A stretch of DNA of 64,000 bases from Camellia lanceoleosa (Eukaryota > Streptophyta > Magnoliopsida > Ericales > Theaceae). The notes under the pieces are model-generated. The model saw only the letters and a program-made list of their open reading frames with translations. It was not told the DNA's origin and ran no database searches. Location: the NCBI GenBank assembly GCA_025200525.1, contig CM045762.1:3472001-3536000 (forward strand). The letters run 5' to 3'. The first letter of the stretch is position 1. Each line of letters starts with the position of its first letter. Position numbers and translations under genes: made by a program. Positions 1-12,419 of the stretch are shown here, one piece after another.

Positions 1-862
1 CAACATGGACAATGCAAGCAAGCAAAGCATGATAGGCATACAACCTAAGTAAAGAAGCATGAAAGGCATGAAGCAATGCAACCTACAAGTAAGCAAGATG
101 CAATGTGGGTGTTCAAGTATGCAAGCCAACATGTGACTCCATTCAATCATGCAAGTTCAACTATGCAACAACTCACCGATATGCTACAACATACAAGGAG
201 TGCATGCAACAACATGCAAAGGAAGGACTTACACTAATTGGGCAGCTCTATACTAAGCCCAAAACAGTGGCCAATAACTAAGGAAATGGAGCCAAATACA
301 CATACAAGCATGCATATAAACATGGTCCATCACTTAGGCACAAGGAGCAACTCTCAAGCACACTTAAGAGGATGCAAACATGGATGCAAGGCATACATTA
401 TAAGCTCTAAAATAACATGGTAAGTGGTTCCAAACCATTAAAAAAATGCAAATAATGCATGCTCATAGTTCATGCACTTAAAGCTCACAAGCCAAGAATA
501 CAAAGGGGCTATACTAAGCATGCCATGGTCGACCAAAACAACCAAAAACAGAACTTGAGCATGCCAAAATAAACACAAAACCTTCACAAAGTTAGGCCTA
601 AAACATGCTTGAATGAGACTCAAAGCATAAGACATGTTAAGGCTAAGACAAGGCATTACAAGGCATGTATGCTAAGCAAGCATGGTGTACCAAAACCAAC
701 TAAAAACAGAGGCATATCATGACATAATAAGCATGAAAATCAGCTAAGGCATGGCCAACACACACTTAAACATGGTGCTCTCTCAAGAGGCAAAAATGGT
801 TCTTTTCAAGGACAACAAGGAGAGGGGGTGGCCCTCTCCTTCCTAGGACCTCAAGGCACCAT

Positions 863-900
863 CCTCACCTCTGAAATCCCTCAAGATTTCAGTGGTGAGG
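863..900 (-). other. Conserved hairpin in transcribed part of LTR-0
   Basis: Two 16-base arms (863-878 and 885-900) pair with one mismatch around a 6-base loop. The same structure recurs at 19501-19544, 24036-24075, 29652-29689, 31101-31138 and 46496-46539, downstream of the LTR TATA box, so it should be present in the RNA. Confidence 0.75.
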
Positions 901-1245
901 AGGCCCAAGCTCAATGGTCCTGGAGCTCACTCAAAATGGCACAAAATGGTGCCTTACAAGGCTTAAGAGGGATCAAACAACCCCAAAGCTTAAAGCAACC
1001 TTAACCAACTATTTAGAGCACTAAAAAAAAAAACTTTTATATGTTATACACAAAGCTCAAAAATAGTTGCAAGGTAGGTAAAAAGAGTGTGCAAAAATGG
1101 GGAATAAAGGGACAAGCTTCTTACCCTTGAAGACCCTCTTCACCAATGGAGCTCCAGCAGCTTCTTTAGGTTGAAATCAGTCTAAAACCTCCAAAAACAA
1201 CCCTTAAGGGCCTCAGCTCCAAGGGATGGTGTGATGGTGGGTGTT

Positions 1246-4154
1246 TGTGAAACCCCTGAAATATGTATTCACTTTTAAGACCCTAATGTTGAATTATTTT
1301 CTTAAAGCCCTCGATTACTTGAATTAATTCAAATATTGTCGGTTAGCATTTTTTGATTTCTTTTCTTCAAAATAGGAATTTTCCCAGCCAGATTAGGTTC
1401 CCTAACCTAATTTAATTTAATTTTACCTACGTAGGGTCCCAACACAAGAAATTAAGCCCAAGCCCTCACATTTCTATTAAATCACAAATTGACCTCAAAC
1501 AAGTACCATCATATATTTATATATATACACTTGTATCCTAAAATCTTTTTTAACATCATGTTTTACAATTTCCAAGATTTGTACACCAAATAAATAAGAA
1601 AATCTTCCCAAATTTTGAGGACATGACTAGGCATCATCATTATACTATAGTACAAACAAATCCCTTGAATCTTGGAGCAATAATGACTTTAGTACCAATA
1701 AAGATATGCTATGAGTATTTAAATTAGCCCTAAATCTAACTAGATCATAAGTAAATACATAAATAAGATTCCAATGCATGAGTTTAATTCCAAGCCCTCA
1801 TTTCTTTTATTAAGCATTACCCCAAAAATAGTACATGTACCCTAATGTTATTAGTACCATCAATCTTGTAGGATATATATATACACACCTTGAAGAATGT
1901 GCTCTAGGACCAAAACAAATAAAATAATAACCCATCACACTCCTAGGGAAGAGTGAGAAACCAATTTCCAAGAACCACCATGATGGAATTCTAGAAATAC
2001 ACAACCTAATACCTAGACCTAGGATGCTAATTCCCAAAACTAGTTTCATTACAACCAAGTGTTACCTAATCCTTGAGTAAACCACTCCCCAAGTCACTTC
2101 TATTCATTTGAACTTCAAACAAATCCTAAACTTTCCATCCATTTTCAACTAGTGGGCATTTAGGACATTTTGCATCAAAACTTGTCTATAAATACCAACA
2201 CCCCCTAGCTTGCAAGCACATATAACACACCACACTCACACACACATTTTGGCTAGAGAGAGAGAGAGGAGAGCAAGGAAGAGAAGTCTAGGAGAAGAGG
2301 AGGAAGAAAGAAGAGAGCTTCCTTGTGCAAGCTTAGTAGGTAAGCCACAACACAACCTTCTCTTTCATTTTCCTTTTTCAAATACATGTTTCTAAGGGTT
2401 CTAAATAATGTTTTCAAATATGTTATTGATGAGTTACTTGTGTTAAAAATGCTAAAAGTTGAGCATTGATTCCATCTCTCTTGTATTTTTCCCATTTTGG
2501 CACAAACCACCTTCTTTTCTACCAATCTCTCAACTTTTCAAGAGCACTCTTTCAAACAAATTTTCTGAGTTAAACATGTGATACTTAGTATATTTTCTTC
2601 ACAAAAGAAATGAAACTTTCCCATGGTGGAACCCCCTTTTTATAATTTTTCTTGTTTTGGGCATTCTACCTAAAAATCTGTTTTTGCAGCCACTTTCAAA
2701 AATTCCAGAAAAATGTACAAAAATATTCTGAACCTCCATTTTATGTCAAAACCTCCCTTAAAGAGTTATCTTTCAACTAAAAATGGTTTCATCGAAAAAC
2801 ATTAAGCGTTTTGAAAGAAAATCAAGTTTTCGTAACGGTCGACGGATCTGGACAGATTCTGGACAGCGCTGGACTATTTTCTAAATAACTTAAAATCTAG
2901 AAAAGCAAACCCATTTCCGAAAGATGTTCTAGAAACTAGATCAAATTCTCTACAAACCATAGGAAGACCGAGTTCGGTGGATGATCTAAAGTAGTCCTTT
3001 CGTATTAATCTTCACGTGATGACTAACCTGGAAATTTGTTATGTATGGATGTTTTGTGCCCTTGTATTTATGAAAATGTTTAATGGCTTATGATCATATC
3101 TTGGCAAGATGTTGTATGTGCATGTTATGTTATTTATCTTTCTTATCTTGAGGATGCATGCTTATGTGGATATTATTATATTGTTTAGTTGGACTAACCC
3201 TGACTTAAAACACTTAATTCAACGGGAAACCTAATTGGGTGGGTATTGGGTTTTCGAACACTTGAGTAATGAAAAGATGAGAATGTGTGGTATATGGCTT
3301 GTTGGGATGCGTTCCCTATTCGAGGTTAAATCTTGCGCAAGTGGTTTTCGGAACCCTTGAACGGAGCGGTTGTATTCGGACCCTAGGTGGTTTGGTGTGA
3401 GGAGGGATTCGGGCAAGGCCCTATTTTACCGTCTCTTTTGAGGCCCTGCGGTTGGCGCTATGCGGTATATAACCGTTGGTAGGCATCCGAGGTTAGTTCT
3501 GCAACAAAGCAGCAAAAAAGGGGCATACCGAATAATTCGCGTCCGATTCTTGTGGTTGGGAGGATGAAATCTCTTTGGGGGATTTCTAGATTACTAACAT
3601 CTAACTTGACCCCTTTATTTATTTATTTGAGTATCATGCTTTACTATTTGATGTTATATTTGTAATTGTGTATTGGACTGGGAAAAAGGGGTAGGGTGTG
3701 TGTGTGTTTACTGGGCATTCAAAGCTCACGGCGTATCATGCCAGGTGAAAAAGCGAAACTCAGAGTGGAGACGCATTTAGCCTGAAACCTTCGAGGACTT
3801 TTGGCTATCTTAGGAATAATAGAAATTTCCTTTTTGTTATTTTGTAAGAACTCATGTAGAGTTTAAACTTTCTATTGGGATGTAATGTAATGAAACAATC
3901 TTTTGAATTAAGTATAAATGTGGTTGTTATGTATTTGTATTCTCTGTATGAACCTTATTGTTGCTTATGAGACCTTGTGTCAATACCTTTTAAGATCTGT
4001 CAAAAGGGTAGTGCGCTGCCTAAGAAAGCCGGACTTAGAAGGGAGGCTAATTTGACTCCTCCGGCGATCTGGGATCTTACTTGGTTATTGACTATAGGAC
4101 TCATTAGTGACTCTCCCTTAACTGCAACCTATAGTGTAGATTCGGGGCGTCACA
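1246..4154 (+). mobile_element. Solo LTR, 2.9 kb, inserted in LTR-0
   Basis: Starts TGTGAAACCCC and ends GGGGCGTCACA, with a 5-bp duplication GTGTT at 1241-1245 and 4155-4159. The flanks rejoin as a normal Tat LTR when it is removed. It has a TATA box (2187-2194), a GA-rich transcribed leader at 2255-2320 and a donor-like TAG|GTAAG at 2338-2344, so it reads on the plus strand. The 3' part (2400-4150) shows no coding sequence. No internal region is present, consistent with LTR-LTR recombination. The family was not identified beyond being a long plant LTR. Confidence 0.85.
2187..2194 (+). promoter_or_regulatory. TATA box of the solo LTR
   Basis: TATAAATA followed 60-90 bases later by a purine-rich leader; it sets the plus orientation of the 1246-4154 LTR. 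Confidence 0.6.
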
Positions 4155-4297
4155 GTGTTTGTGAGCAAAAGTAAGACAAAACACACACAAGAGAGAGATA
4201 TAGAGGAAGGATATGAACAAACCCTAACCCTAGAACTCTGACCCTAAAAAAAGTTGTCTAAAATGTCTAACCCTTCAAAAGGGGACAGAAGGCTCCT

Positions 4298-4379
4298 CTT
4301 TATAGAGCTTTTTAGTCTTGTAAGCTTACAAGACAAGCTTCTAAAGAGAGAGATCCCTCCATACACGTGTATGGAGGGA
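4298..4379 (-). promoter_or_regulatory. LTR-0 core promoter: TATA box plus CACGTG palindrome
   Basis: A TATAAAG box on the minus strand (4298-4304) lies 49 bases from a perfect 26-bp palindrome (4354-4379) whose central 20 bases are CTCCATACACGTGTATGGAG. The CACGTG core is a G-box, the site for plant bZIP/bHLH factors. Equivalent palindrome and TATA pairs occur in five other Tat LTRs here with spacing of 48-51 bases. Confidence 0.75.
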
Positions 4380-4778
4380 AGCCAAGTACATGCCAGCTGC
4401 ACCAAAATATCTGCAAAAGCAGATGCAGAGTAGTCGGCCGGCCAAAAATGCAATTGACCAAAAAAAGATAGTCGGCCGGCTATCTATAGTGCCGGCCGGC
4501 CAAACATTTGGCCGGTGGCAACAAAACACAGCCGGTGGCCTCAAGCCATGGCCGGTGATGGGTGGGGATGGTCAACAAGCCCTACCCTGCCCCTCAAAGG
4601 CAAAACACAAGTGTTTGGTGCAAAACCAAACACAAAATAGTCGAGTCAGGAGATCCTGAGGCAAGGCGCGTAGCCGAGACCTCCAGGAACTCAAGACGAA
4701 CACAGAACATGGATAATCACCGAGTGTTCAAGCGGTGACGTCCAAGCCTTGAGGACAGTAAAAAATGGCGTGTCTACA

Positions 4779-6640
4779 GCCCCAAAACCTCCCAAGCTAT
4801 GTTCTTGGAGGCGGTATCTCACCTATACCTGAAAATGATGTTCCAAGTAGGGTGAGCCAAAGCCCAGCAGAGATATGATAAACAGTATATGAGAATTAAT
4901 TAAAACACTAGCATTCGATAAATGTTAACCCATGTAACATGAATTCTTCCTCTCTTTTCCATCACCAATCAATATTTTCATCATGATTAATCCATTTCCT
5001 TTTATTTATCTAAATCAATTTAAAATGAGGCTACAACTCATAACATTAACACTTCAATCAGAAACATCATACATGCACTTCCATATACTTGCCATTTTAC
5101 GGATCTACATCTGAGGGAACCGGCAGCCATAAGTAAATAAGATTTCGGGACTTTCACCCAGGACACTCTGGCCAACTTAGTTATCAATGGAATCCATCCC
5201 CTATCTCCTCCCACACAATGGAGTACATCCCCTATCTCCTCTTATACAAAGATATATATATATACAATGTATTAAACATGTTGGCATATACAATGACCCA
5301 ACAATTCACATATTCAACGTTTTAATCCAACCGTCATATTCAGTGACATAATTCAATTGATTAGTTTCAATTTTCCTAATCATCATGCAGTGTCTACAAT
5401 AATCAAGACTATCCTTCACCGATAGCCTAAAATAGTTATTTCTAAATAGATAATAAATTTACCAAACAGATAAATTATCAACTTTTCCATAAGTGGGTGA
5501 TTATTCAATCCAACCACACCATCTAATCCCAACTCCATTCAATTTTGCGATTTCCAAATCAATTTCATATTTTCACAATTTACTTCAATAATTATACAAA
5601 TGATTTATTCAACTTAAATTAGGACATTAATCCCCATTTCTCAAATATTACACCCAAGACCCAATTTCATCAATTACATACACATAACCCCTTTTAAGAC
5701 CTCACATTCACAATGGAGCCAAAAAGTGGAAAAAATCTTTCTTTCAACATTATAGATTTCAAACCCTAACTTCTCAAAATTTCCAAATCTCACCATTTAT
5801 ACAAAAAGACTAACATTTATGTTAAAACTCATAAGATTTAGTAGATTATCCCTACCTCAAATGGAGAAGCTCAAAGGAGAAGAAGAGGAAAACTCAAGAT
5901 GCTCCAAATCCAAGATTTTTCGGATCAAGGGACTGCCCACGTGATGCTCTACCTCTTTTACAAAGGAAGTAGGGTAGAGACACTCTAGATCAAGTGTATT
6001 TGTAGAGAGAAGGGGTGTATAGAGAGAGAAATGGTCGGATCTAGGGTTTGGAGTGAAAAGGAGATGAAAAAGTGATGTAAAATCACACTGAAGTGATCTG
6101 ATATATACAGGGCTCGCTCGAGCGATCAGACACAAGAGAGAACCTCGCTCGAGCAAACAATGAGAAGCTTCAGGTCTGTAACCTAGACTCATGCTCGAGC
6201 GCAAGAGTTCTCGCTCGAGTGAAGGAACACAAAACATAGGGCTCACTCGCTTGAGCGACAAAAGCCTCACTCGAGCAAAGAATACTAACCTTCAGGTTTT
6301 TCAAAGACGCAGACGTATGCTCGAGCGCAAGAGTGCTCGCTCAAGTGAAGAGACACACCACACATAGCTCGCTCGAGCGCAGGAACCCTCGCTCGAGCGA
6401 AGAAGCTAAAACCCAAGGCTCGCTTGAGCGACAAAAGCCTCGCTCGAGCGAAGAAGCCAAAATCTGTACATCAACCATTTTTTTTCAACTCACAACCACC
6501 CTGTTACAAACTCGCCCAACACATCCCACAACTCAATTAAAAGGGATTAAAGAATGAAAACAAGATATAGACAACAACAAACAACCATGGAACTTAAGTC
6601 CGGAACACAATATATGATGGGAAAAACCGGGATCGCTATA
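4779..6640 (-). mobile_element. G2 LTR copy a, partial
   Basis: Collinear with 47600-49536: shared landmarks are the AAGCTATG..TTGGAGG block near the start, the repeated 'CCCTATCTCCT' blocks (5200-5260), the TACCTCAAATGGAGA donor-like site (5852-5867), the CGCTCGAGCG cluster and the shared end GGGATCGCTATA at 6640. The left part lies beyond LTR-0. The exact LTR terminus towards gag is uncertain (between about 6609 and 6640). It contains an open minus-strand stretch 5857-6270 that I read as non-coding. Confidence 0.7.
6111..6450. repeat. Cluster of CGCTCGAGCG-type palindromes
   Basis: About ten imperfect copies of CTCGCTCGAGCGA and variants, paired as 'opening' and 'closing' copies about 20-30 bases apart. 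Similar clusters occur at 49006-49345 (same family) and, in an unrelated chromovirus, at 8737-8922 and 15416-15594. Confidence 0.8.
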
Positions 6641-7244
6641 CTGGTGCAAACCTAGATAGGTTGGTAAAGGTGGCCTCGAACTCCGCCACTGGTGTATTCA
6701 ACTGCTTAAGTTGAGAAAACTGATCCCTCAACTTTTCCCTCACTGTAGTCGGCAAGAATTTGCCCTGGAAAGCTCCCACAAAGGCTTCCCAAGTCCCTCT
6801 AATGCGCCCTCGCACATACTTCCACCATTGACCCGTGTCTCCCTTTAGCTGGAACAACGCCAAGGTCACTTGCAAGCCCCCGTCTTCGATGCCAAGCATC
6901 TCAAACGTCTTCGTCATCTGTTCAAGCCACTCATCAGCCTTTAGTGGCTCCTTAGGGTCACCCAAAAACTCGTCCGGATTCGACCGGAAGAACTCCCTCT
7001 TCAGAAAAGACGGCCTTGCCTCAGCTACTTGGGCCTGGACTTGATTTTCAGCCCGGAGAATGTCCATAGATTCCCTCAATGTGCCTGCCATTTCACAGGC
7101 TAAGGCGCCCATGGCCTGTTGACCTACTGGCTCAGCCACATTGGCCTGACCAACACCCTCCTCCTGCGCTAGAATCTCATCCGATATAGGCATCTCCTGC
7201 CTCCTAGGCCTACTACGCCTACCACCACGACCTCGTCTTGACAT
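6636..7244 (-). pseudogene. Ty3/gypsy gag fragment (G2 element)
   Basis: A 202-codon open frame beginning with an Arg/Gly-rich N-terminus (RRGRGGRRSRPRR) and containing the retrotransposon gag core at roughly residues 90-190: a PDEFLGDPKEP stretch, a W-x-E-x-M helix, GDTGQWWK, and TWEAFVGAFQGKFLP followed by an Arg-rich F-x-x-L-K-Q helix. This is the capsid-like domain of chromovirus-type gag, which builds the cytoplasmic particle. It breaks off after LSRFAP at 6640, where LTR-type sequence takes over; zinc knuckle, protease and all of pol are absent. The frame is otherwise open. It lies next to the LTR at 7574, as expected for gag in a minus-strand element. Confidence 0.85.
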
Positions 7245-7573
7245 CCTAATAAAGGTAACAAAGACATTAGCACATTCACAAATGCGCCGAAACTATTTCA
7301 CTCGTGTCCTAATATGATGGATACCTGTAATTCACTCCACATAAGCACATAATCACATTAACACATACGAATTTCATTTCCGGATAATGACCGTTTTGTG
7401 GCGTCGCTAGAGTTTCAGTTAGAAACGGTAGTGATCAAGTGCCTTTCCAGTAGGACTCCCAGAAACCCATGGACCCGATCAACATCCTAGAAACTAAATC
7501 CCATACCCATATAGTCACATAAATATATCATCACATAAACACATAGTATTACACGTAGGTATCTAAAAAGCGA
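7245..7573 (-). other. Leader between gag stub and G2 LTR copy b
   Basis: Non-coding 329 bases upstream of gag in element orientation. A normal initiator-Met primer site is expected beside 7574 but is not recognisable; the sister junction at 49601-49613 has one. No other feature seen. Confidence 0.5.
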
Positions 7574-7709
7574 TGTAACGCCCTCGAAAACAACCCATAA
7601 ATCATACATTCATGATACCCATAGACATAAGAGAGTGAAGCATATTTCCATTCATTAGAGTATTAAGTACAAAAGTATTACATGTTGACAATAAAAGTAA
7701 ATGCCCTAC
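7574..7709 (-). mobile_element. G2 LTR copy b, first part
   Basis: Begins TGTAACGCCCTC, matching TGTAATGCCCTC at 49617. After 136 bases it is cut by the 39.8 kb Tat nest and resumes at 47494. The join ...AAATGCCCTAC / GGGCTTACA is intact in the sister copy at 49731-49747. Confidence 0.85.
7705..7709. repeat. Target site duplication CCTAC (left copy)
   Basis: Matches 47489-47493. Together they bound the Tat-like element and show that everything between is a single insertion with later nested insertions. Confidence 0.9.
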
Positions 7710-7817
7710 TGTAGACGCGCCCAGGTGGGCCTCACGCTACAGTTCGGACTCATTTGTGTCACGGTTCTTAATCTGATCTCACAATGTGCGATGTGAGATT
7801 GAACCAAAGAGTCCAAG
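7710..7817 (-). mobile_element. Tat LTR-1, first 108 bases
   Basis: Starts TGTAGACGCGCC as does LTR-3 at 43419. Contains an 8-bp inverted repeat (ATCTCACA..TGTGAGAT, about 7776-7799) shared only with LTR-3. Cut by the chromovirus at 7818. Confidence 0.9.
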
Positions 7818-9879
7818 TGTAATACCCCGACCCTCGTATCTGATTCTGTTATCTTTTCAAGCTTTTGTTCTGTATCTCTGAATATCTGTTATGAAATTTT
7901 ATGTATAAGTGTGGTAAATTGCATGGAAAGAAGACATAGTGACCCTTATCTGTTGAGTTCAAACATTATCTGTTACACTTGAATTGCTTTCATCTGAAAT
8001 TGGACACCTTAGAGATTTAATTTTCAGAAATTGATTTGATATTTGAAATCTACAAGATTTTTAAGCTTTAATAGGATTTTCTGTGAAATTTTCATTTCGG
8101 CATCATAAAGCGATTGATTTTCGTCTTTTATGCTCTTATATATATATATATATTGCTATATATCTATGTCTAAGACTTGTGGAACTTGTGATTAAAACGT
8201 GGGACTCTAAGAGGGAGAGAAGAGAGAAACGTGGGTGAGGAATTGGGGGAAATTGTGATTCATCAAGGAAGCTCATCAACTTATTGGATTTGTGTGATTT
8301 AATTGAAGGTAATTCAAGTTCTCTTGTGTAGCCACTTAAGAGTTGGGATATATATATATATATATATATTTGTGTTTGATTCATGGATGCTTTATATTTG
8401 ATCTAAGTAGGGTTTCTCATTAATTGGGTATTTTGACATCCTGGACATCCATTTTAGAGTGTGTATCATTAATCCATGCATTCATGTTAATATTATGTGA
8501 TGTGGTTGTTAAACTTGAAGAACTTGAATATATTCGGAAAATAGGATGGAATTTGTGGAAGTGTTGGCTTGTTGAAGCCTTTAACTTGGTTTAAATTGAC
8601 ATGATTAAGCTTTCATCCGTGTTGTGGTGTTGTTAAGTGGAAGTATTGCATGAATTTTACCTTTGATAGCTTAAAATTGAGTTTTGATTGTGGAATTTTG
8701 GTTTGAAATCGGGCTGCCCTGAATATGGGTTGTCGTCCGCTCGAGCGGAGGTCAAGGCCGCTCGAGCGGGAAAATGCACCTCTCAGCAGTTTTTCTGAAA
8801 ATTACCCTGTCCGCTCGAGCGGATAAATGTACGCTCGAGCGTAAAAATCAACTATTCAGTATTTTGGTAACTTTGTACTGTCCGCTCGAGCGGACAAGTT
8901 GCGCTCGAGCGGAGGACTATTTTGCGGAAAGAAAAATGTGATTGTTCCGTTTTTCATGCTTGATTCTTTGGTGCTTATGGATATTTTTCGCGAAGTTTTG
9001 ATAGTCATATGGTGACACATAACATGACATCTTAAGGATATACAAAGGAAGAATACTAATTTGTCACCTACATTGTGTGCGTGACACACCCGTATGAATT
9101 AATACGCCACCACAACACCGTGAGTAATAGTGCATTGCATATACATTTATGTATCTGCTTCAGAAGATATGATCGTAAACTATGTATTGATCTCGAAATG
9201 GAAAGAGGAACCATATTTGTATATCGTGCCGTAAGGCTAGCTATCTGTGCTTAAAGGCTATCTGCGTCCGAAGGCTATCTGTGCCGAAGGCTATCTGCGT
9301 CTTAGAAGGCTATCTGCGTCGTTAAGGCTATCTCGGGCCGAAGGCCAACTCGATAATTTCGGGCCAACAGCCAACTGCTTACTTGGTAATGTACAACTAT
9401 GCATTGTGATTTAAATTAATTAAGTACTATTATTCACCGAGCTTGTCTCATTCGTAATTTTGTCTCGATTCAGAGGGAAGTCACTTGAGAACCGCTTAGC
9501 GCCGCCTCATGCATTTTGTCGCTTAAGGATAACCAGTGCATGTGAGGGAACCCTTACATAATAGACCAGTTTTCTTTGTATATGTAATTTTTGGAATCCA
9601 TGTTGCTGGTCAGGGTTATTGTATCTATTGTTTTGTGTGCCTAATATCTGGGCTGGATTTGTAGATGTTTTGTAACCTACTTCTGTGTGCATGTTTACCT
9701 TTTGTTAAATCTCGATATGGTCCTGGTTTTTGGTAGTTGCTCAATGGATGTGTCTGTTTATTGTCATTTAAAATTTATTGCTTCCGCTCAAGCCCCAAAC
9801 GCTGTTCATCATAGGTCATTCTGTCTGTTTCTGATTAGGTCATGCCCGAACCTTTTAGGGGCAGGTTAGGGGTGTGACA
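7818..9879 (+). mobile_element. Chromovirus 5' LTR
   Basis: Starts TGTAATACCCC and ends GGGGTGTGACA. Contains TA microsatellites (8139-8153 and 8349-8368), a donor-like GAAG|GTAATT (8305-8314), four or more CGCTCGAGCG palindromes (8737-8922), and a short tandem block of 16-21-base units containing AAGGCTATCTG (9232-9345). Confidence 0.9.
8737..8922. repeat. CCGCTCGAGCGG palindromes in 5' LTR
   Basis: Six copies of CGCTCGAGCG, four of them extended to CCGCTCGAGCGG, in 190 bases. The 3' LTR equivalent (15416-15594) keeps some copies exact while others carry changes such as CGCGCGAGCG. Confidence 0.85.
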
Positions 9880-9881
9880 AG

Positions 9882-9894
9882 TGGTATCAGAGCA
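9882..9894 (+). promoter_or_regulatory. Primer binding site, initiator Met tRNA type
   Basis: TGGTATCAGAGCA two bases after the LTR end; it is complementary to the 3' end of plant initiator methionine tRNA, the usual chromovirus primer. Confidence 0.92.
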
Positions 9895-10068
9895 CGAGTT
9901 GCTATCTCACACACGGATCCATTGAGCGTTAGGATGTCTAATGTGGTAGGCATCATATAGGAAAGTATGACTGATAGCAACGTGACATGATTTCTGCTAA
10001 CTCTAATGCTAACAATTTGAATTTCTTGTACACCCTTGTATATATTGTAATTACCTGTTTTGTAGACT

Positions 10069-10830
10069 ATGGTGAGAACAAGGACCGACGAGCCAGAAGA
10101 TGCTACTTCAGTACGGTTGGATAGGATGGAAAGAATGATGAGGGAAATGGCTGAGACCTTACGGCAACAACATCAACAGCAACAACAACCTCAGCCACCA
10201 CCACCGCCAAGATTCCCCACCGTAATGCAAGACATTCATGCTGAAGACCGTACCATTACACTTACGAGGGAGTTTAAAAAGATGAAACCACCATCGTTTA
10301 AAGGAGGGATTGAACCAATGAAGGCGGAGGCATGGGTGTTAGGGATAGAGAAATTGTTCGAAGTCTTCCCTTGTACCGGCGCAAAGGTGCAACTTGTCGC
10401 TTTCACTCTTGAAGATGAAGCACGGAGATGGTGGATGCTTACGTAACGATGCATCCGGTTGACTTGGGACAGTTCTCGGTCGTTTCTATGACAAATATTT
10501 TCCCAGAGTATGCGAGACAAGAAAGTAAATCGAATTTGAAACGTTGAGGCAGGAAATAAAACTGTCGAGTATGAAGCACAATGCAGAACTAGCCTTGCTT
10601 TGCACCTCACATGGTAGATACGAGTACAAGAAGGCGGAAATTTGAGGAGGATTACGAGTGCCATTCAAGACCGGATTAATGTAATTGAAGCTACCTACCT
10701 ATGTTGATGTCTTGGAGCGGTCAAGTTATAGCAGAAGGGAATCTTGCTACGCAGACTCAATTTCGAATGGAAGGAAAAGGCGTAATACTCAATGGTCTAA
10801 GGAACAACCACTTCACGAACAAAAAGCGTA
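10069..10830 (+). pseudogene. Chromovirus gag (N-terminal and capsid parts)
   Basis: Opens with ATG at 10069 and reads 125 codons to a stop at 10444-10446. The N-terminus is a charged helix (RMERMMREMAETL) followed by a Gln- and Pro-rich linker. The capsid core begins at about residue 75 with FKKMKPPSFKGG, then AEAWVLGIEKLFEVF and EDEARRWW. The rest of the capsid domain continues in shifted frames to about 10830. Gag packages element RNA in a cytoplasmic particle. The start is supported by its position 175 bases after the PBS and by the family-typical MVRTR opening. Broken by at least two frame changes. Confidence 0.85.
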
Positions 10831-10874
10831 ATCAGTGAACTCCAGCAAGATCGCTTCCTCGTAATTCAACTCCT

Positions 10875-11480
10875 GTGTGCCTAGAATGTGGATTGAAACA
10901 TCGTGGGAAATGTCATCGATTGACCGGAGCATGTTTTCGGTGCGGCAAGATGGGGCATCTGATTAGAGACTGTCCACAAAGAAATCAACAAACTGGTAAT
11001 AAGGCCGCCACAAGCTCAGCAGGGTCTACACCGACTCCTAGTGCCCAATTAACCGTTAAACCAACCAATAACAAGGATACCACAAGGCAAGGTAGGGTAT
11101 TTGCGTTGGTTCCGGGAGATTTACAGAATCCAACAACAGTGGTATCAGGTACATGTATGGTTTATGGCTATTCTGCTTATGTTTTGTTTGATTCTGGCTC
11201 TACCTGTTCTTTTGTGTCAAAGCAATTTGCAAAGAACTTAGGTAAATCTGAAGTAGAATTAACCTATGTGTTGTGTGTTACATCACCTATGGGGAATTCT
11301 TTGATTTGCACTTCTGTCTATCCTACTTGTGAAATTCTCATTGGAGATGTCCGTGTATATGCTAATTTAGTTCCACTTGATATGACTTCATTTGACATTA
11401 TTTTGGGGATGGATTGGTTGGGTGAATATGGTGTTACCATAGACTGTCTGATGAAACAAATTAAATTTTACCCTTCTTGA
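10875..11480 (+). pseudogene. Zinc knuckle and aspartic protease region
   Basis: Open for 201 codons. Near residue 21 there is a CCHC zinc knuckle (CFRCGKMGHLIRDC), the RNA-binding end of gag. After a Thr/Ser/Pro linker the aspartic protease domain follows, with the catalytic triplet in VLFDSGSTCSFVS at about residues 104-116 and the flap region ending in IILGMDWL. The protease cuts the gag-pol polyprotein. Reading stops at 11478-11480 just where the linker to reverse transcriptase should continue. Confidence 0.88.
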
Positions 11481-11619
11481 CCTGTAAACCTGCTTTCGAG
11501 TCGAAGTGACATCACCACCATATGTGATCTCGCAGACTAAGGCCCGCAAATTGATTCAAAAGGATGTCGGGGTTATTTATGTAGTGTTCAGGAGGCCAAG
11601 AGAGCATGAAAATATTGAT

Positions 11620-12410
11620 GTGATCCCGCCGCTTGTGATTTTCCTGGATGTCTTCCCAAAAGAACTACCAGAGAGTTAGTAGACCGTGAAATTGAATTCA
11701 CAATTGACGTGCTACCAGAACTCAACCTATTTCTAAAACTCCGCATCAATGGCATTAGTGAAATGAAAGAATTGAAGATTCAGTTGCAAGATTTATTGGA
11801 CAAGGGATTTATTCATCCAGTGTTTCTCCGGGGTGCACTAGTGCTATTTGTAAAGAAGAAAGATGGAACACTCGCTTTGTATTTACTAATGAGAGCTTAA
11901 TAAAGTCACAATCAAGAATAAGTTCACCGCCAAGGATTGATGATTTATTTGATCACCAGGGGCACAAGTCTTTTTCCAAAATTGATCTCCTGGCCGATAT
12001 CATCAACTAAAGGTCAAAGTCGATGTTGAGAAGATGTTTTTCGAACCCAGACGGCCATTATGAATTCTTGGTTATGCCATTTGGAGTCACTAACGCATCA
12101 AATTTTCATGGATTTGATGAACCGTGTTTTCAAGCCCTATTTGGATGAATTTGTGGTGGTTTTTATTGACGACATCCTTATCTACTCAAAGAGTCTGAAG
12201 CTCATGCGATCATCTTCGCCTAATTCTTCAAACACTCAGGAAAAGAAATTGTATGCAAAACTAAAGAAGTGTGAATTCGCTACAAGAAGTGGCATTCTTG
12301 GGACATGTGGTGACCAAGGAAGGAATCTCTGTGATCCACACAAAATTGAAGCAATTATAAATTGGCCAACTCCTACTAGTGTAACCGAGGTGCAAGTTTC
12401 ATGGGGTTAA
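11620..12410 (+). pseudogene. Reverse transcriptase fragments
   Basis: Three pieces in different frames cover the polymerase. The first (11709-11900) has the fingers motifs LQDLLDKGFIHP and LFVKKKDGT. The second (12060-12410) has FMDLMNRVFKPYLD and the catalytic FIDDILIYSKS (two Asp of the F/YxDD box at about 12168-12173), then LYAKLKKCEF. Expected sequence between them (11900-12060) is present but shifted. Copies element RNA to DNA in the particle. The catalytic Asp pair is kept, yet the frame breaks make it non-functional. Confidence 0.9.
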
Positions 12411-12419
12411 TGGATATTA

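Larger units (their letters stand above)
1..4778 (-). mobile_element. Tat-type LTR, partial (LTR-0), interrupted
   Basis: Minus-strand LTR whose primer-site end lies left of the window. It occupies 1-1240 and 4155-4778, split by a solo LTR at 1246-4154. It ends at 4778 in the family terminus GTGTCTACA. The order seen is shared by the other six copies here: a long stretch rich in CATGC (1-780), a hairpin at 863-900, a 5' splice-site-like motif (minus strand, about 1124), a telo-box (4220-4231), a TATA box (4298-4304), a palindrome with CACGTG core (4354-4379) and a CCGGCC-rich block (4434-4555). No protein is encoded. The terminal G2 sequence from 4779 shows that it was inserted into a G2 LTR. 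Confidence 0.85.

Noticed and set aside
4220..4231. Telomere-like AACCCTAACCCT.
   Set aside because: Only one to two units at fixed positions in each LTR; better read as a telo-box than as telomeric DNA.
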